The notes under the pieces are model-generated. The model was not told the origin of the DNA, did not search any database, and worked only from the letters and a program-made list of their open reading frames with translations. From Pohlia nutans (taxonomy: Eukaryota; Streptophyta; Bryopsida; Bryales; Mniaceae), in contig CM040086.1 of NCBI GenBank assembly GCA_022496805.1, positions 5,024,501-5,088,500 of the forward strand: a stretch of 64,000 nucleotides of DNA. Reading direction: 5' to 3'. The stretch's first letter is position 1, and each line of letters opens with the position of its first letter. Position numbers and translations under genes: made by a program. Below, piece after piece: positions 32,928-44,312 of the stretch.

Positions 32928-34715
32928 TTTGAGATCGTTGAATAGCACTTATAACGGGGAATATACCTCATAACATTCTTAAGCCCTAGACTTTGTACCC
33001 CTACTAAAGTTTTCAAGATTTTTTCCGATGTTCTTGGATGCTCTCTATTTCCACATCTTACGTTTGTTCTACTTGCTTGACTTCTACTAAATTCCCTCAT
33101 GTAATGTCAAGTGTCATCGTTGAATCCATCATCCAAAGAAAGGTATTGCATGAGTAAAAACCAACCAAGCAATAGGTGGTGCAAGGCCTACTGCTTAAAA
33201 ATGTTATGTAAAGCCAATGTGCAGAACGACCCAAAATGGTTAAGAATTAAACTCAATGTCACTTGTGTAAAGCTTTCTGTCAATCAATCAACTTCTTGCA
33301 CTATCATCTATATAGTCAATCTCAAGAAGCAACTTGGACCTATTTGTGGAACCATATGTTCACAGATTTGGAATAGTGTAGTTATCAATTATCGATGATG
33401 ACTGACTTTGTACTTTGAATATTTGTAGAAATTTCAATTAAAAACAATATAATTATGGAAAAAAATTGCACTCTACATCAATTCAATTTTCCTCCCACCC
33501 AAAAATTATCTATAGATAAGACTTGTCTCCTCATAGCATAATAGAGCAATAGGAACCAACACCCTTTGCAATGGGACCACGGTCTGGTTACAATCAGAAA
33601 CTAAGTTTATGCGCCAATGACACGTTGGTTCCAAAATTCATGGAAATTCTTTCTAACAAATGGCATTCTTTCATTAATTAGAAATGTGGATCTAAGTGAA
33701 GATTCTCGCTTGATCCAGTTTTCAAAAAGGTGCTCCATTGCACTGCTCTATTATGCTATGCTCGTACACCTCTTCTTGTTACTGTACTTCTTTGCTTGAT
33801 GACCTTTGTGGTTCCAAATGAGGGACAAGAAAATTGGGATGCCACTCCCAGGAGTTGATTCATGCATTCATTTCTCTGCATTCTTTTGAGCCAAGCAAAC
33901 AAAATTTATGGCAAGATGGTTAATTGCATTCAAACCTCGTGAGACCTCGACGTCATTTCCTCCATTCTCTCAAAACAAAATACATTCATCTCATCTTTTG
34001 GCACTTTTGTTACAACAACGTTTGTTGGGAGTCTTGGCCTGGATACCCGTTCTGTGACAAGGACTCCTGGTTGATAAAGTTGTCAAGGTTCAAGACAATG
34101 AAGGCTATTTGGATGATAATGATTTGGAGTTTTTACTGGACCTAACATTGGAGTTGTCCCGGAAATTGAGCTTCTCACCAAATTCTAGAAAAGGTCCTAT
34201 TAAATACTCTCCGCCCGCATTAACCCCTAAAGGACTAAGACTGATTTTCCAAGTTCGGTCAACTTAGTGTTGATTGAGAGTATTGATCCTCAATTTTTGA
34301 GATTTTTTTTGTAGCAACTCTATTCTTTGTAACAACAATGGCATGGTAATTTGTGTACGTAGGATACAACCATGCAAAGGTGAAAAACCTAACTACGAGC
34401 AACTCTTGAAAATTTCATACAACGAACTATGCATCTGATTTTTTGTACACAATGAGCTAACACACACATACACACAGCTGCCAAATTGAGTTTACCAAAT
34501 CTGAGAATGACTTTGCATTTTGGGCATCGTCGAAAAGTTTTAAACTCAAGTAACGGGCCAAAAAAAAGAGTGCAGCCAACTTGATAGCTTATAATCATAC
34601 CACGGAGGAATCCTAAAACGTTGAAAATTTGCAGGTTGTAACAAATTCAAGTTGGTTAAAATACGCTGCAGTTGAATCGGTCAAAAAGGTTTTAGACTCA
34701 AAATTATTTGCCATT
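32928..34715. other. Intergenic stretch without recognisable genes
   Basis: Only short frames without domain character are present (for example 33111-33398). A short inverted pair (CATAGCATAATAGAGCAAT at about 33534, and GCTCTATTATGCTATG at about 33742) suggests another small element. TTAACCCCTAAAGGAC at about 34221 looks like one more end of the TTAACCCC group. Confidence 0.4.
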
Positions 34716-36517
34716 TTATGAGAGAGGTACTTTGAGCAGCTTAGGAGTGTTTGGAGAGAAACACAGTTGTGGTCCTGTAGGGATTACACGGCTTTCTTCC
34801 TCGCTCTGGGCAATGGCAGGCTGGGACTTGGTTCTCTGGAATGGCACTGCTACTGCTACGCTGATGACCACTCCACTGACCTTGTGCAGGCGAGGTATAA
34901 TCATCCTCTTCCTCGAAGGTCAGGAAGAAGTCCGGCCTTGCTGTCGACCCTCAGATGTGGAATTTTGAACTCTGCCTGATCGAATCCACAGACAACGAAG
35001 GCGGGGTTCCATCCCTTCCCAACCCCTCTCGTCGATCACATTCAAGTCCTGGAGTATTTTCTCCCTGAAAAGTCAACATCTAGGGCTCAGTAAGACACGC
35101 CTGCGGCAGGTAAGAAAATGTCTACTTGAAGATGAACGCGCCTAAGCTAGCTATGTCCATGTACTTTCATCAAGCTGCATCTAATAGGAGCGACAGGATT
35201 TCAATCCCTACCAAAAACAATGTGACACTGCCCTTAAGGTTAGTATGGTAAATGTCATTCTGATTCCTTTTGGGTCGCTCTAGCTAGCTTCTTTCTCATG
35301 CGGAAGGGGCCCTCCTTCGTCGACAATTGCCAAAAAGGTTTTCCGTCCGCTGTTGCCCACACCACTGGCCAGAGACCTCGTTCGTGAACCAATTGCTGGA
35401 TTTGCTTTTCCCGATCTCTTTTTGCATGAAGTATCCCAGTGAACCATATTTGTCCTGTCGTAGCGTTCGCAGCTCAGCTGCAGTGGACTCCCGTACTGAT
35501 CTGACCACTGGAAAGCGTTTGATTCTGACCATAAATTGAATCCCAGGAATTTTCAATCCACGCATAGTACTATCCCACGAAGTTTCAATCTTTGAAGCCC
35601 ACCGTGAGCAGAAGTTTGCAGCCATTGTGCAGCACATCCACACTCATCGCACCCTGCCTAGCACTTGTGACAAGCATAGTCTAGTGATTCAGCCAGGGCT
35701 TGCTGCAAGTACGAACGATTTCCAAGACGCAACAACAAGGATCGCTGTTAAAGATGATTAGCTCAGCCAGATATGTCCTGCCAGAACATCGACTGCACAC
35801 CTGAGTTCCCCTCCATATTAAGATAATTATCCTCGACGGCAGGATTTCGATGCAACACAAGCGCTCTCCAGACATCCGCTGCTAGGGAACGGGTGCTTGG
35901 TTCAGAATCGCAGAGAACTGTCCGAGACTCAACATTCTCACAAAGTGCACACAAGAGTTCCGGGTCAACATTGCTTGCGCAAAAGACCAGCTTCTTGTTC
36001 GCAAGAATTCGCTGCAAGACAGCCGCTTTGTCAACTTCCTGCGATCAAGGTCCGAATCCCTCTGATGCTTCATCGGAGTTGCGGCGTAGGCTATTGAGGC
36101 TTCGAAGAAGACCATCGGAACTGCATCGAAGAGACGTATCCAGAGAGTCCTCCCCAAGACCCTCCGCCGAGGAAGTGGGCTACAAACAGAACATCACCTA
36201 GCGATTTGTTGTGACTTCTTCAGAAGAGCTTCTACATAAGGCTCCACTTGACGGCCTCCCCCTGTTGCAAGTGCCATCAAGCCCTTCCCAGCAGGCACTG
36301 CCTCCTCAATTTCATGACAAATAACTGACGCAGGCGGGAAATTCTTTTCCGAGCCTGACTTGAGGCCACTGTATCCACCGCGAGTATGCCGATTGCCAGC
36401 GGAACTGGCGCAATGGCGATGGTTCCAGAATATTCTTTCCACGGCTGCCACGGCTGCCAGGGCTCGGCTCCTCTGTTTAACGTAGATCTTCGATCATCGG
36501 GTAACTAACACTGGCGC
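34716..36517 (-). pseudogene. Eroded multi-exon gene region, unrecognised
   Basis: Composition is more GC-rich than the flanks, and several minus-strand frames look coding but do not join. From ATG 36451 (MAAVERIFWNHRHCASSAGN, leader-like) a frame runs through KGLMALATGGGRQVEPYVEA to a donor-like GTGATG at about 36194. Another (36017-35763) carries ILANKKLVFCASNVDPELLC; another (35643-35296) carries TLRQDKYGSLGYFMQKEIG. An exon-like piece between TTTTCAG (about 35063) and CAAG/GTCAGT (about 34887) shows DFFLTFEEEDDYTSP only if a frameshift is allowed. I recognise no family, and frame breaks argue for a pseudogene or more than one gene relic. Confidence 0.3.
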
Positions 36518-37518
36518 AATGGCGATGGTTCCAGAATCTTTCTAAAGGAAATGGTACAGCGAGCACCGCGGCAATGGTGCCCTGCATGCGTTGACGCACC
36601 CAACAAAATCTCAGATTCCGCTGCCTGTAAGTTTACGTTGTTTCCTTCTGTTCCGACGATCTGCATAAGTACATATCGGATACTTCTGCAGCACTAATCT
36701 ATTCCAGCTGACCAGGTTGGAACGATTGGAGCCCGATCAGGCCGCCGGCGAACGCCGACTCATGTTAGTAATGAACAGAAAGCCCTCCTCCGAAGCAGCC
36801 TGTGCATGGCACACGCAAGTTATTGCAGGTCTGTTTGCACGAGCCGGCCTAAGTTAGCTTGTGGCTTGCTACTGTGGATTTTCACCAGTTTTCAGTGACT
36901 CCTCTTTTATGTCACGCTGTCCAGACGGTTCAGCAGGGGTCTGTTGTTTCTAGAAGCCGTATTCCGGCTTGTGCAGGGTTGATTATGAACACGTTAACAG
37001 CGTTGATGCCAGGCTTTTAACTCCATCCTCGAGGACAACCGCGGTCTTTAGGAGCTGGCAGAGAAAACTTTGAAAAGTGCAGACCGTCTCCTCCCTTTTC
37101 ATGCAGATTTCAAGGACCGTTAGGCATTCACTCGGGCAATTGGACAGGGTCTAAGTTAGTTCGGAGTCTAGTCTGTCGGACTATCGATTGTTGCCCTCCC
37201 CATCAACATTTGAGAAGCTCTAGGAACCGTCTCTTGTGGCGGGTAATGCATGCAGTCTGTAGTGGGCTATATCTTGACCGTGACGCTCTCTCTTGGCCTT
37301 TCTTCACAGGGTACTGGAGTTGATTATTGCACTTGTGTGGCGGTGCTGTGTGCAGGTAGCCGAAGGGGATGCTTTGAGCGGTTTTGGGCAACCATGAATC
37401 TGATCGTTTCGGTTGGCAAAAGTCACCGGGTGCTTTGAACACATTTGAAAGCTGCCGGACATTCTACTTAGTAGGAGCGTTGGGCGTTTGAGGGATTTTT
37501 TTAGAGCAGAGAGTCAGT
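36518..37518. other. 5' flank of the intact receptor kinase
   Basis: No long open frame, TATA box or known motif stands out. A short segment (GGCGCAATGGCGATGGTTCCAGAAT) at about 36407 is repeated at about 36512. The promoter of the kinase gene presumably lies here. Confidence 0.35.
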
Positions 37519-40500
37519 ATGGAGAAGGGGAATGGTGACGTCGCGCGGCTATGGAGGGTGACTCACCTTCTGTGTGCCGTGACCGCATGTACAGTAATGG
37601 TGCTTTCACGATGTGTGTTGGGTCTGAACGAAGAAGGCCAATTGCTGCTCGATTGGAAGCAAGGTTCTCTGCAGGATCCGGACAACAGCTTGAGCAACTG
37701 GAATGCCTCCGACGCCACTCCGTGTTTCTGGAATGGTGTGAATTGCACTCAGGGTTCTGTATCCGCAGTGGATTTCTCTCCCTTCGTGAACCTCGGAGGC
37801 CCTCTGGACACTCTTGCTTTTGGTTAGTGGCAGATTCCTGCTTGTGGCGTTAATGTACCACTTTGTGTGTCATTCAAGTGCATGTGATCATAGTGCAAGC
37901 ACATTGTGTTGGGCAGTGTCTCGAGACATGGATGTACACCCAGTTGACATTAATAGTGTGTGTTGTCATGCAGCAAAGTTTGCGAATCTCACAATTTTGA
38001 ATGTGGGATACACTTATATGAATGGAACTTTCCCTGCCGACATCGTGAATTGTTCAATGCTTGTGTATATCAACTTTAGTTACACCTTTCTTACCGGGTG
38101 GATACCAGAAGACCTTACAAAGCTTCAAAGTTTGCAAGTATTCGACATGTTATCGATAGGTACTTTGAATGGCACGGTTGTGACCAGATTTGATGAACTT
38201 CTGGAGTTGCGAGTCTTGCGCCTTGATACGAACAACTTTGTGGGTCAGATGCCACAATCCTTTCTATTATTGAAGAAGCTTGAAATATTGACTCTGTCAG
38301 GTAACAATTGGAATGTGACACTTTCGTCGTGGGACTTTTTTACACCTCAAAACCTTAAGGTTTTATGGTTGGGTTCAAACTTGGATGTTCTCAATGAGGT
38401 GCCATGGCCGAATTTTAGTTCATGGAAGAACATCGAAGAACTTCAATTAATTGGAATCAATTTTCCTCAAGAATTATTTCCAACAAGTGTTTTGAAATTG
38501 ACCCAGTTGAAGACACTCTATCTTGAGAGGTGCAACATCATTGGCCCCATTCCATCTGAGCTTAGAAATTTGACGCAATTGGAGGTCCTTAATTTGGGAA
38601 ATAACACATTGACCGGCCATATTCCAGACATATTTGGAAGCATGCCCAACTTAACTTTTCTATGGTTGTTTGTTAACCAATTGATTGGGCCTCTTCCACT
38701 CTCTCTATGGCAGTGTGAATGGCTTACAATTATCATTGTATTCACCAATAGTTTAAACGGGGATCTAGAAGGTATTTCTAACTTCAAGGGTAACTTAACT
38801 TGGTTTGATGTTTCCTCTAACAACTTTACCGGAGAAATTCCAACTAGTTTGGCTAACCAAACGCAACTAACTTATCTTAATCTTTATAACAATACTTTCA
38901 ATGGAGGAATTCCAGCTAGTATTGGAAACCTCTTGCTTCTAACAAAACTTTATATAGCTCAAAATAATTTAACTGGACAAATTCCACCCTCATTATGGCA
39001 GTGCGAAAGCCTTACAATTATCAGTGTACACCAAAATAATTTGAACGGGGATCTAGCAGGCTTTTCAAACTTCAAGGGTAATTTAACTTCGCTGGATGTT
39101 GCCAACAATAACTTTACTGGAGAGATTCCAACTAGTTTGGGTAATCAAACGCAACTTACTTCTATTAATCTCTCTAATAACAACTTTTCCGGAGAGATTC
39201 CAACTAGTCTGGGTAACCAAATGCAACTTACTTATCTTTCTTTTGCTAACAATACTTTCAGTGGAGAAATTCCAGCTAGTTTTGGAAACCTCTTGCTTCT
39301 AACAACACTTGAAATGATTCTAAATAATCTGACCGGACAAATTCCTCGTGGATTGGCTAACATTGAAGGATTGGTTACTTTAAATCTCTACGGCAATCAA
39401 CTCACTGGTGAAATCCCGTATGATCTTGGAAGGAAGGCATTGAATCTCCAACACGTCGACTTGAGTACAAACAATCTTGAAGGGCGTTTACCCCCATACC
39501 TTTGTTGGGGTAACAATTTGCAATACGTCGCATTGATTGGAAATAGACTCTCTGGTACAATACCTGAATCATATGGCAATTGTTCAAGTTTAAGTGTCAT
39601 GCGATTAGACAGCAATCAGCTTGAAGGGATAGTGCCGCCAGGCTTGTGGGGAAGTGAAAACCTAGTGAGGATGCAACTAAATGGAAACAACCTTAGTGGA
39701 AGTATTGATGCCAACATTGGAAAGGCAACGTCGCTTTCCATCTTGTATCTGCAAAATAATCTCTTCTCGGGTCCCATTCCTCCAGAGATTGGACAAACCA
39801 GCTTGGTCAAATTTTTAGCCAATTCCAACAAGCTCAATGGCACCCTCACTCTCTTGTTGGAAAACTTGTCAACATTGACGGAGCTTGTATTAAGTGCTAA
39901 TTCTTTTAGTGGCGCCATACCTTCGAACCTCAGTAATTGCAAGGAACTTGTGCAATTGGACCTTTCCCAAAACCATCTTACCGACACCATTCCTGTCGAG
40001 CTTGTTGACCTCGACAGACTAAGCACTCTCGATCTCTCAGAGAACAACCTCTCAGGAGCCATTCCCCAAGGCTTTTTCAGCATGATATCACTACAAGTGC
40101 TAAATGTGGCATTCAACAACCTCACGGGGGTCATTCCAAATCAAGAAAATGGCCCAACAATTGTGATTGTAAACTTCACCGGAAATCCTTATTTGTGCGT
40201 GGAAGGCTCATGTGGCACCAATTCATCGGCCATAAACTTGAAGTCCAAAAGCAGGAAAATACAAGCCTGGATTATACTTGTAGTGGTCATCGGAGTTGTG
40301 GCACTTGTGTTGTTTTTAGTGTTGGTTCTCACATTCAAAAGATGTAGAAGTGATTCGCGTGATATTCTACATTTGAGTGAAGATGAGAATTCGTGGACAT
40401 TGACACCATTTCACAATAAAGTTTACTACGAAGACGAAATCACCACCTTAGATGAAGATAATTTGATTGGAAGTGGCGGTGGAGGCAAAGTGTATAAGGT

Positions 40501-41805
40501 CACGTTGGGTGACGGTGAGATTGTAGCCGTCAAGAAATTGTGGAATGTCGAGAAAGATGAGGGAACGCGTGACTATGGCTTTGAAGCGGAGGTTTGAAAC
40601 TTCTACCTCAAACTTTTGTTGGCGTCAATTTCAACGTTGAGTTGATAACAAAAAAACATCTTTTTAGAAATCATGAAATAATGGGAATTTGATTTAGAAG
40701 CTCAACCGAGTTGTTTGTCTCAACCTTTTTGCAGTTAAAGACACTTGCAAACATTCGTCACAAGCACATCATAAAGCTTTTGTGTAGTTGCACTCAACGC
40801 AAGAGCAACTTGCTAGTGTATGAATACATGCAAAATGGTAGTTTGGGAGATCTCTTGCATGGCCCAAAATCTAGCACACTTTCCTGGGACATTCGCTACA
40901 AGATTGCCATAGGAGCTGCCAAGGTTCATATACCAACCCATTCATTGTCGGTTTGGAATATGGAAATATCAAAATTTAGTTTTCCGTTTAGCAATAGCGT
41001 ATTAGAATCATTCATGTATTTCAAGAATGTGGCATAATTTAGGGTTTGATGTACATTGGCAGGGACTTAGATATTTGCACCACGAGTGCTCACCCCAAAT
41101 CTTACATCGGGATATTAAAGTTAACAATATTTTGGTGGACTTGGAGTATGAAGCGCACTTGGCTGATTTTGGCATTGCAAAGATGGTGGAATCTGCGACA
41201 TCGCATGAGTTGTCTTCGGTTGCTGGCTCTTTGGGCTACATTCCTCCAGGTGAAGTGCTTCAAATATCTATGTAGCCCATTCAATGGTCATTGCAATTGA
41301 TAGTGGACTTGATTTGAATGTAAGTTTCATCATTGTATGTTGCGTTTGTTTAGTTTGACCACTAGTCTCATGGAGTTGATATGGTTTGGATCGTGGATGG
41401 GAAATCTATACAGAGTACTCATTTGGAACTCGAGTGACGGAGAAAATCGATATCTACAGCTTTGGAGTCGTGCTCCTAGAATCGGTGACTGGAAAACCTG
41501 CAGTTGACCCATTAGAACCTCTAGAAGGAACAAGCCTTGTGCAATGGGTGCAAAATAGAGTGGTGGCATCAAAAGGTTTGTGTGAGATCTTAGATTCCAA
41601 ATGTGGGATGGATTCACAAAATGAGATGAAAGAAGTTCTAAAAATTGCAATAATGTGCACTAGTTCCATCTCTACGAGTCGTCCATCAATGCACAAGGTT
41701 GTGAAAATGTTAGAAGATATAGCTTCTAAATCAAGCACGAAAATAGATACTAGCAAGGATGAGGGAGTTGAAGGGGCCTATTATGGATTTGATGTGGTTG
41801 TATAA
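37519..41805 (+). CDS. Class XI LRR receptor-like kinase, apparently intact
   Basis: Five exons join in frame: 37519-37822, 37974-40591, 40735-40923, 41063-41249 and 41414-41805, all introns GT/AG, giving 1229 residues. Order: signal peptide (about 10-35), LRRNT-type cap with DWKQGSL and [16 protein letters not shown], about 25 LRRs of 24 residues, a CVEGSCG cysteine pair, a single membrane helix (about 865-890), then the kinase. Visible kinase elements are [12 protein letters not shown] (glycine loop, about 933), VAVKK (Lys about 955), [10 protein letters not shown] (Asp about 1054), ADFGIAK (about 1072) and PPEYSFG, completed across the last intron. All residues needed for catalysis are present. 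By family it should sit in the plasma membrane and sense a peptide or similar ligand; which one cannot be read. The HSL/PEPR-like kinase has four introns, more than usual for class XI. The upstream copy at 1-3854 is a pseudogene. Confidence 0.88.
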
Positions 41806-42090
41806 GGCTGACGAGAAGATTCAATATTGCTGAAATTCCAAGGCTTCACATCTTGAGCATGGTCATTTTGGTCGATTATCGTCATTTTTTATCAATGAGT
41901 GCAATGGACGAAATTATGCACTTCGATTTGATGAATATTAGTGACTATGATTTTTGAATGTTTATAGCAGTGAATTAGGAATATTTGCAGTTGGGGGTAT
42001 GACAATGCACTTGTCATCCGTCAAACAAAAGTGGACCAATTTAAGTTGAGGGGGGTGTAATTTTGGTACTCATGGGTTTTGTAATTAGAA
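41806..42090 (+). other. 3' untranslated/flanking sequence shared with the duplicate
   Basis: It is homologous to 4440-4719. The last 130 bp (GACAATGCACTTGTC, GTAATTTTGGTACTC) are also similar to sequence at about 5370-5490 next to the DUF7869 gene. The RLK 3' flank therefore includes material of that repeat family. Confidence 0.5.
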
Positions 42091-43218
42091 ACTAGGGCTT
42101 CACTGCTCTTCGCATTACCAGTGACGATTGATATCTTATGATACATTGGTACATATATAGGAAAAAGTTGGTATATTTGATATTATATAATACATATAAT
42201 AGTTGTATGTATATGTTTGTGTAATGAAAATATGAATAATTTTATTATACGTAGACAAGCATACTTTTTATATGAAGATGGTTTATATATATTGTGCACG
42301 TAATATATATATATATATATATTATATATACCAAATTCATTATATCTTTTTTTGGAAATGGTATTAGTTTTAATTGTATGATGCAGTCTCTTAGATGATG
42401 TATCATATCAGATATATTGTATATTGATGTTTTAGGATTTACTTTATATGCAATGTCAGTCGCATATGCTAATGCAAACACTCCACATGATGAATTGTCA
42501 TATGCTAATGCAAACACTTCACATGATGAATTGTTTTGTTGTTGCAAAACGTTTGCATATTTTTAGTGGAATGTTATAGAAGGTATGGGTTGTTTGAGTT
42601 TTTGATTTATGTCATGTGGTAACAAACAGTTTTGTTGTTTTTTTGAATCATATATTACAGCTTGGTAATGTATATTATTTGGTTGTATGAGAGCAAGTAT
42701 CCAATAGTTTTCATTTATGAACAAATGTTGGAGAGAGTTTCTTGTGTATTTTGATCTTCTATGTAATGTGGCATAAGAATGTTCTTCATAACCTTGATGC
42801 TTTAGTTGATTTTCATAAAATATTTGCATTCCTGCTCCCATGTGTTCATCACTTAAGCATGATGTAAGCTCGTGATGTCATATTAATTCAAATCTAGTAA
42901 TCCAAAAGTTATTAGGTAGTGTGATATCTTCAAATATTACCCAATCTGATCATATTGTGAAAAACATAATCCAGATGAGGCTAAATTTTATATCCCCATA
43001 ATCAATGAAGAACATTGCATGTGCTGGTCACAAATTAAATAAAACTGGACAAGAAAAAGCCTCCACATGACCTACTCAAAAGACATGGTCCACTGAGGGT
43101 TACAATTTCCGAGCGACAAATAAACTCAACATCAGTAATTTAAAGCACAGCTGAAATTGACTAAATACTCATTCCATGACAGAAATATTACAAATTCAAA
43201 AAAAAAATTACGACTAAC
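42091..43218. repeat. AT-rich stretch with microsatellite and 36-bp tandem repeat
   Basis: (TA)n at about 42301-42330, and a 36-bp unit (CATATGCTAATGCAAACACT...) repeated twice at 42463-42534. No gene is visible otherwise; short minus-strand frames have no domain character. Confidence 0.6.
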
Positions 43219-43263
43219 CTGAGGTTTGAGGTCACGGTGAATAAAATTATTATTCCGTAGAAC
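43219..43263 (-). other. Orphan kinase exon (HRDLKPQ), ATG1-type
   Basis: On the minus strand a 45-bp exon with clean splice borders (TGCAG before, GTTAGT after) encodes VLRNNNFIHRDLKPQ. This is the catalytic loop of a Ser/Thr kinase. The wording around it (L-R-x-N-N-x-I-H-R-D-L-K-P-Q) fits plant ATG1-type autophagy kinases. I found no neighbouring exon encoding NLLL...DFG within reach, so it is either a relic or an exon flanked by introns too eroded or long for me to follow. Confidence 0.4.
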
Positions 43264-44312
43264 CTGCAGCCCACAAAACCAACAGATGGTTCAACCAAGG
43301 TTTCGCTTCAAAACTCAAGAGAATTGACTGCTAAGGGTAGATGCACAGAATTGCTAACAACCCCGAGTCGCCCCGCCATCGCCACTTCGAGATGAGAAAC
43401 CCAAGCTCAATGTGCTGAAGGGCACGGGTCCTACTAGTATTATGAACATTTAAAGAGCATTAAACTTCTTTTAAACTCTGAAATTTTAGATCAACCAAAT
43501 GGGCAATTAGGCAGTTAGGGGTTAATCTCCACAGACATTGTATAAGTATTCTTCACCTCAAATGCTTACTATTCCACTTCAAATGATGGATTCCCAAAAC
43601 TGACGTCAATGAGTAAAATATAAATTTTAAATATTCACCATAAATTTCTCAATTCAAACCTGTAACAGTATTAGTCTGATATTTAATCCACAATCAATTT
43701 CTAAAGAAATTTTGAGATTTCGACTATTATAGGTTAGTGCAATGGTAATAATAGCTACCTGAATATCATCTATGGATCAAAGTCATAGTTTACAACTTTG
43801 GATTGAAAGTCATCACCCAATTCTTTTATAGATCATAGTTTACAACTTCTGTTTGGAAGTCATCACTCAGTTCTTCAAGCAGTACTTCCTTACAGCATGC
43901 TCGCTCCAGAAAAAACACTGCCCAGTAGATATGGTCCGAAGGAGAGCCCAATATTTTCATTTCAGCTCAACACTTGATTGAAAAATAGGAACAAGAGCTG
44001 GCAATGCTCCCTTCATAGATTGGGCGTAACCAGTCAATAACTTATCTGTCACACAGACAGGGCCTGAAATTACCCTAACATGACTCATGATGGCCCACGC
44101 TATCTGCCACAATCTGTACTGAATTTTTGGACAGTACCAATACTACAGCCATTGAGGGACAAAAATTAAAGTACTCCTCTTGGTGGGGTTTACTGTCACA
44201 AAATTGTTGACGAAGGAACGATCCTACCATGAAGTTGTGCATATCGCCTCGGTCTTTTCCGATGCGGGAGTTGTATTGGTTTCTGACTTATAAAATAAAG
44301 AGTCTCAGACAG
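43264..44312. other. Intergenic between orphan kinase exon and SWIB gene
   Basis: No convincing gene. GGCAGTTAGGGGTTAA at about 43508 is another end motif of the TTAACCCC group. Confidence 0.35.
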
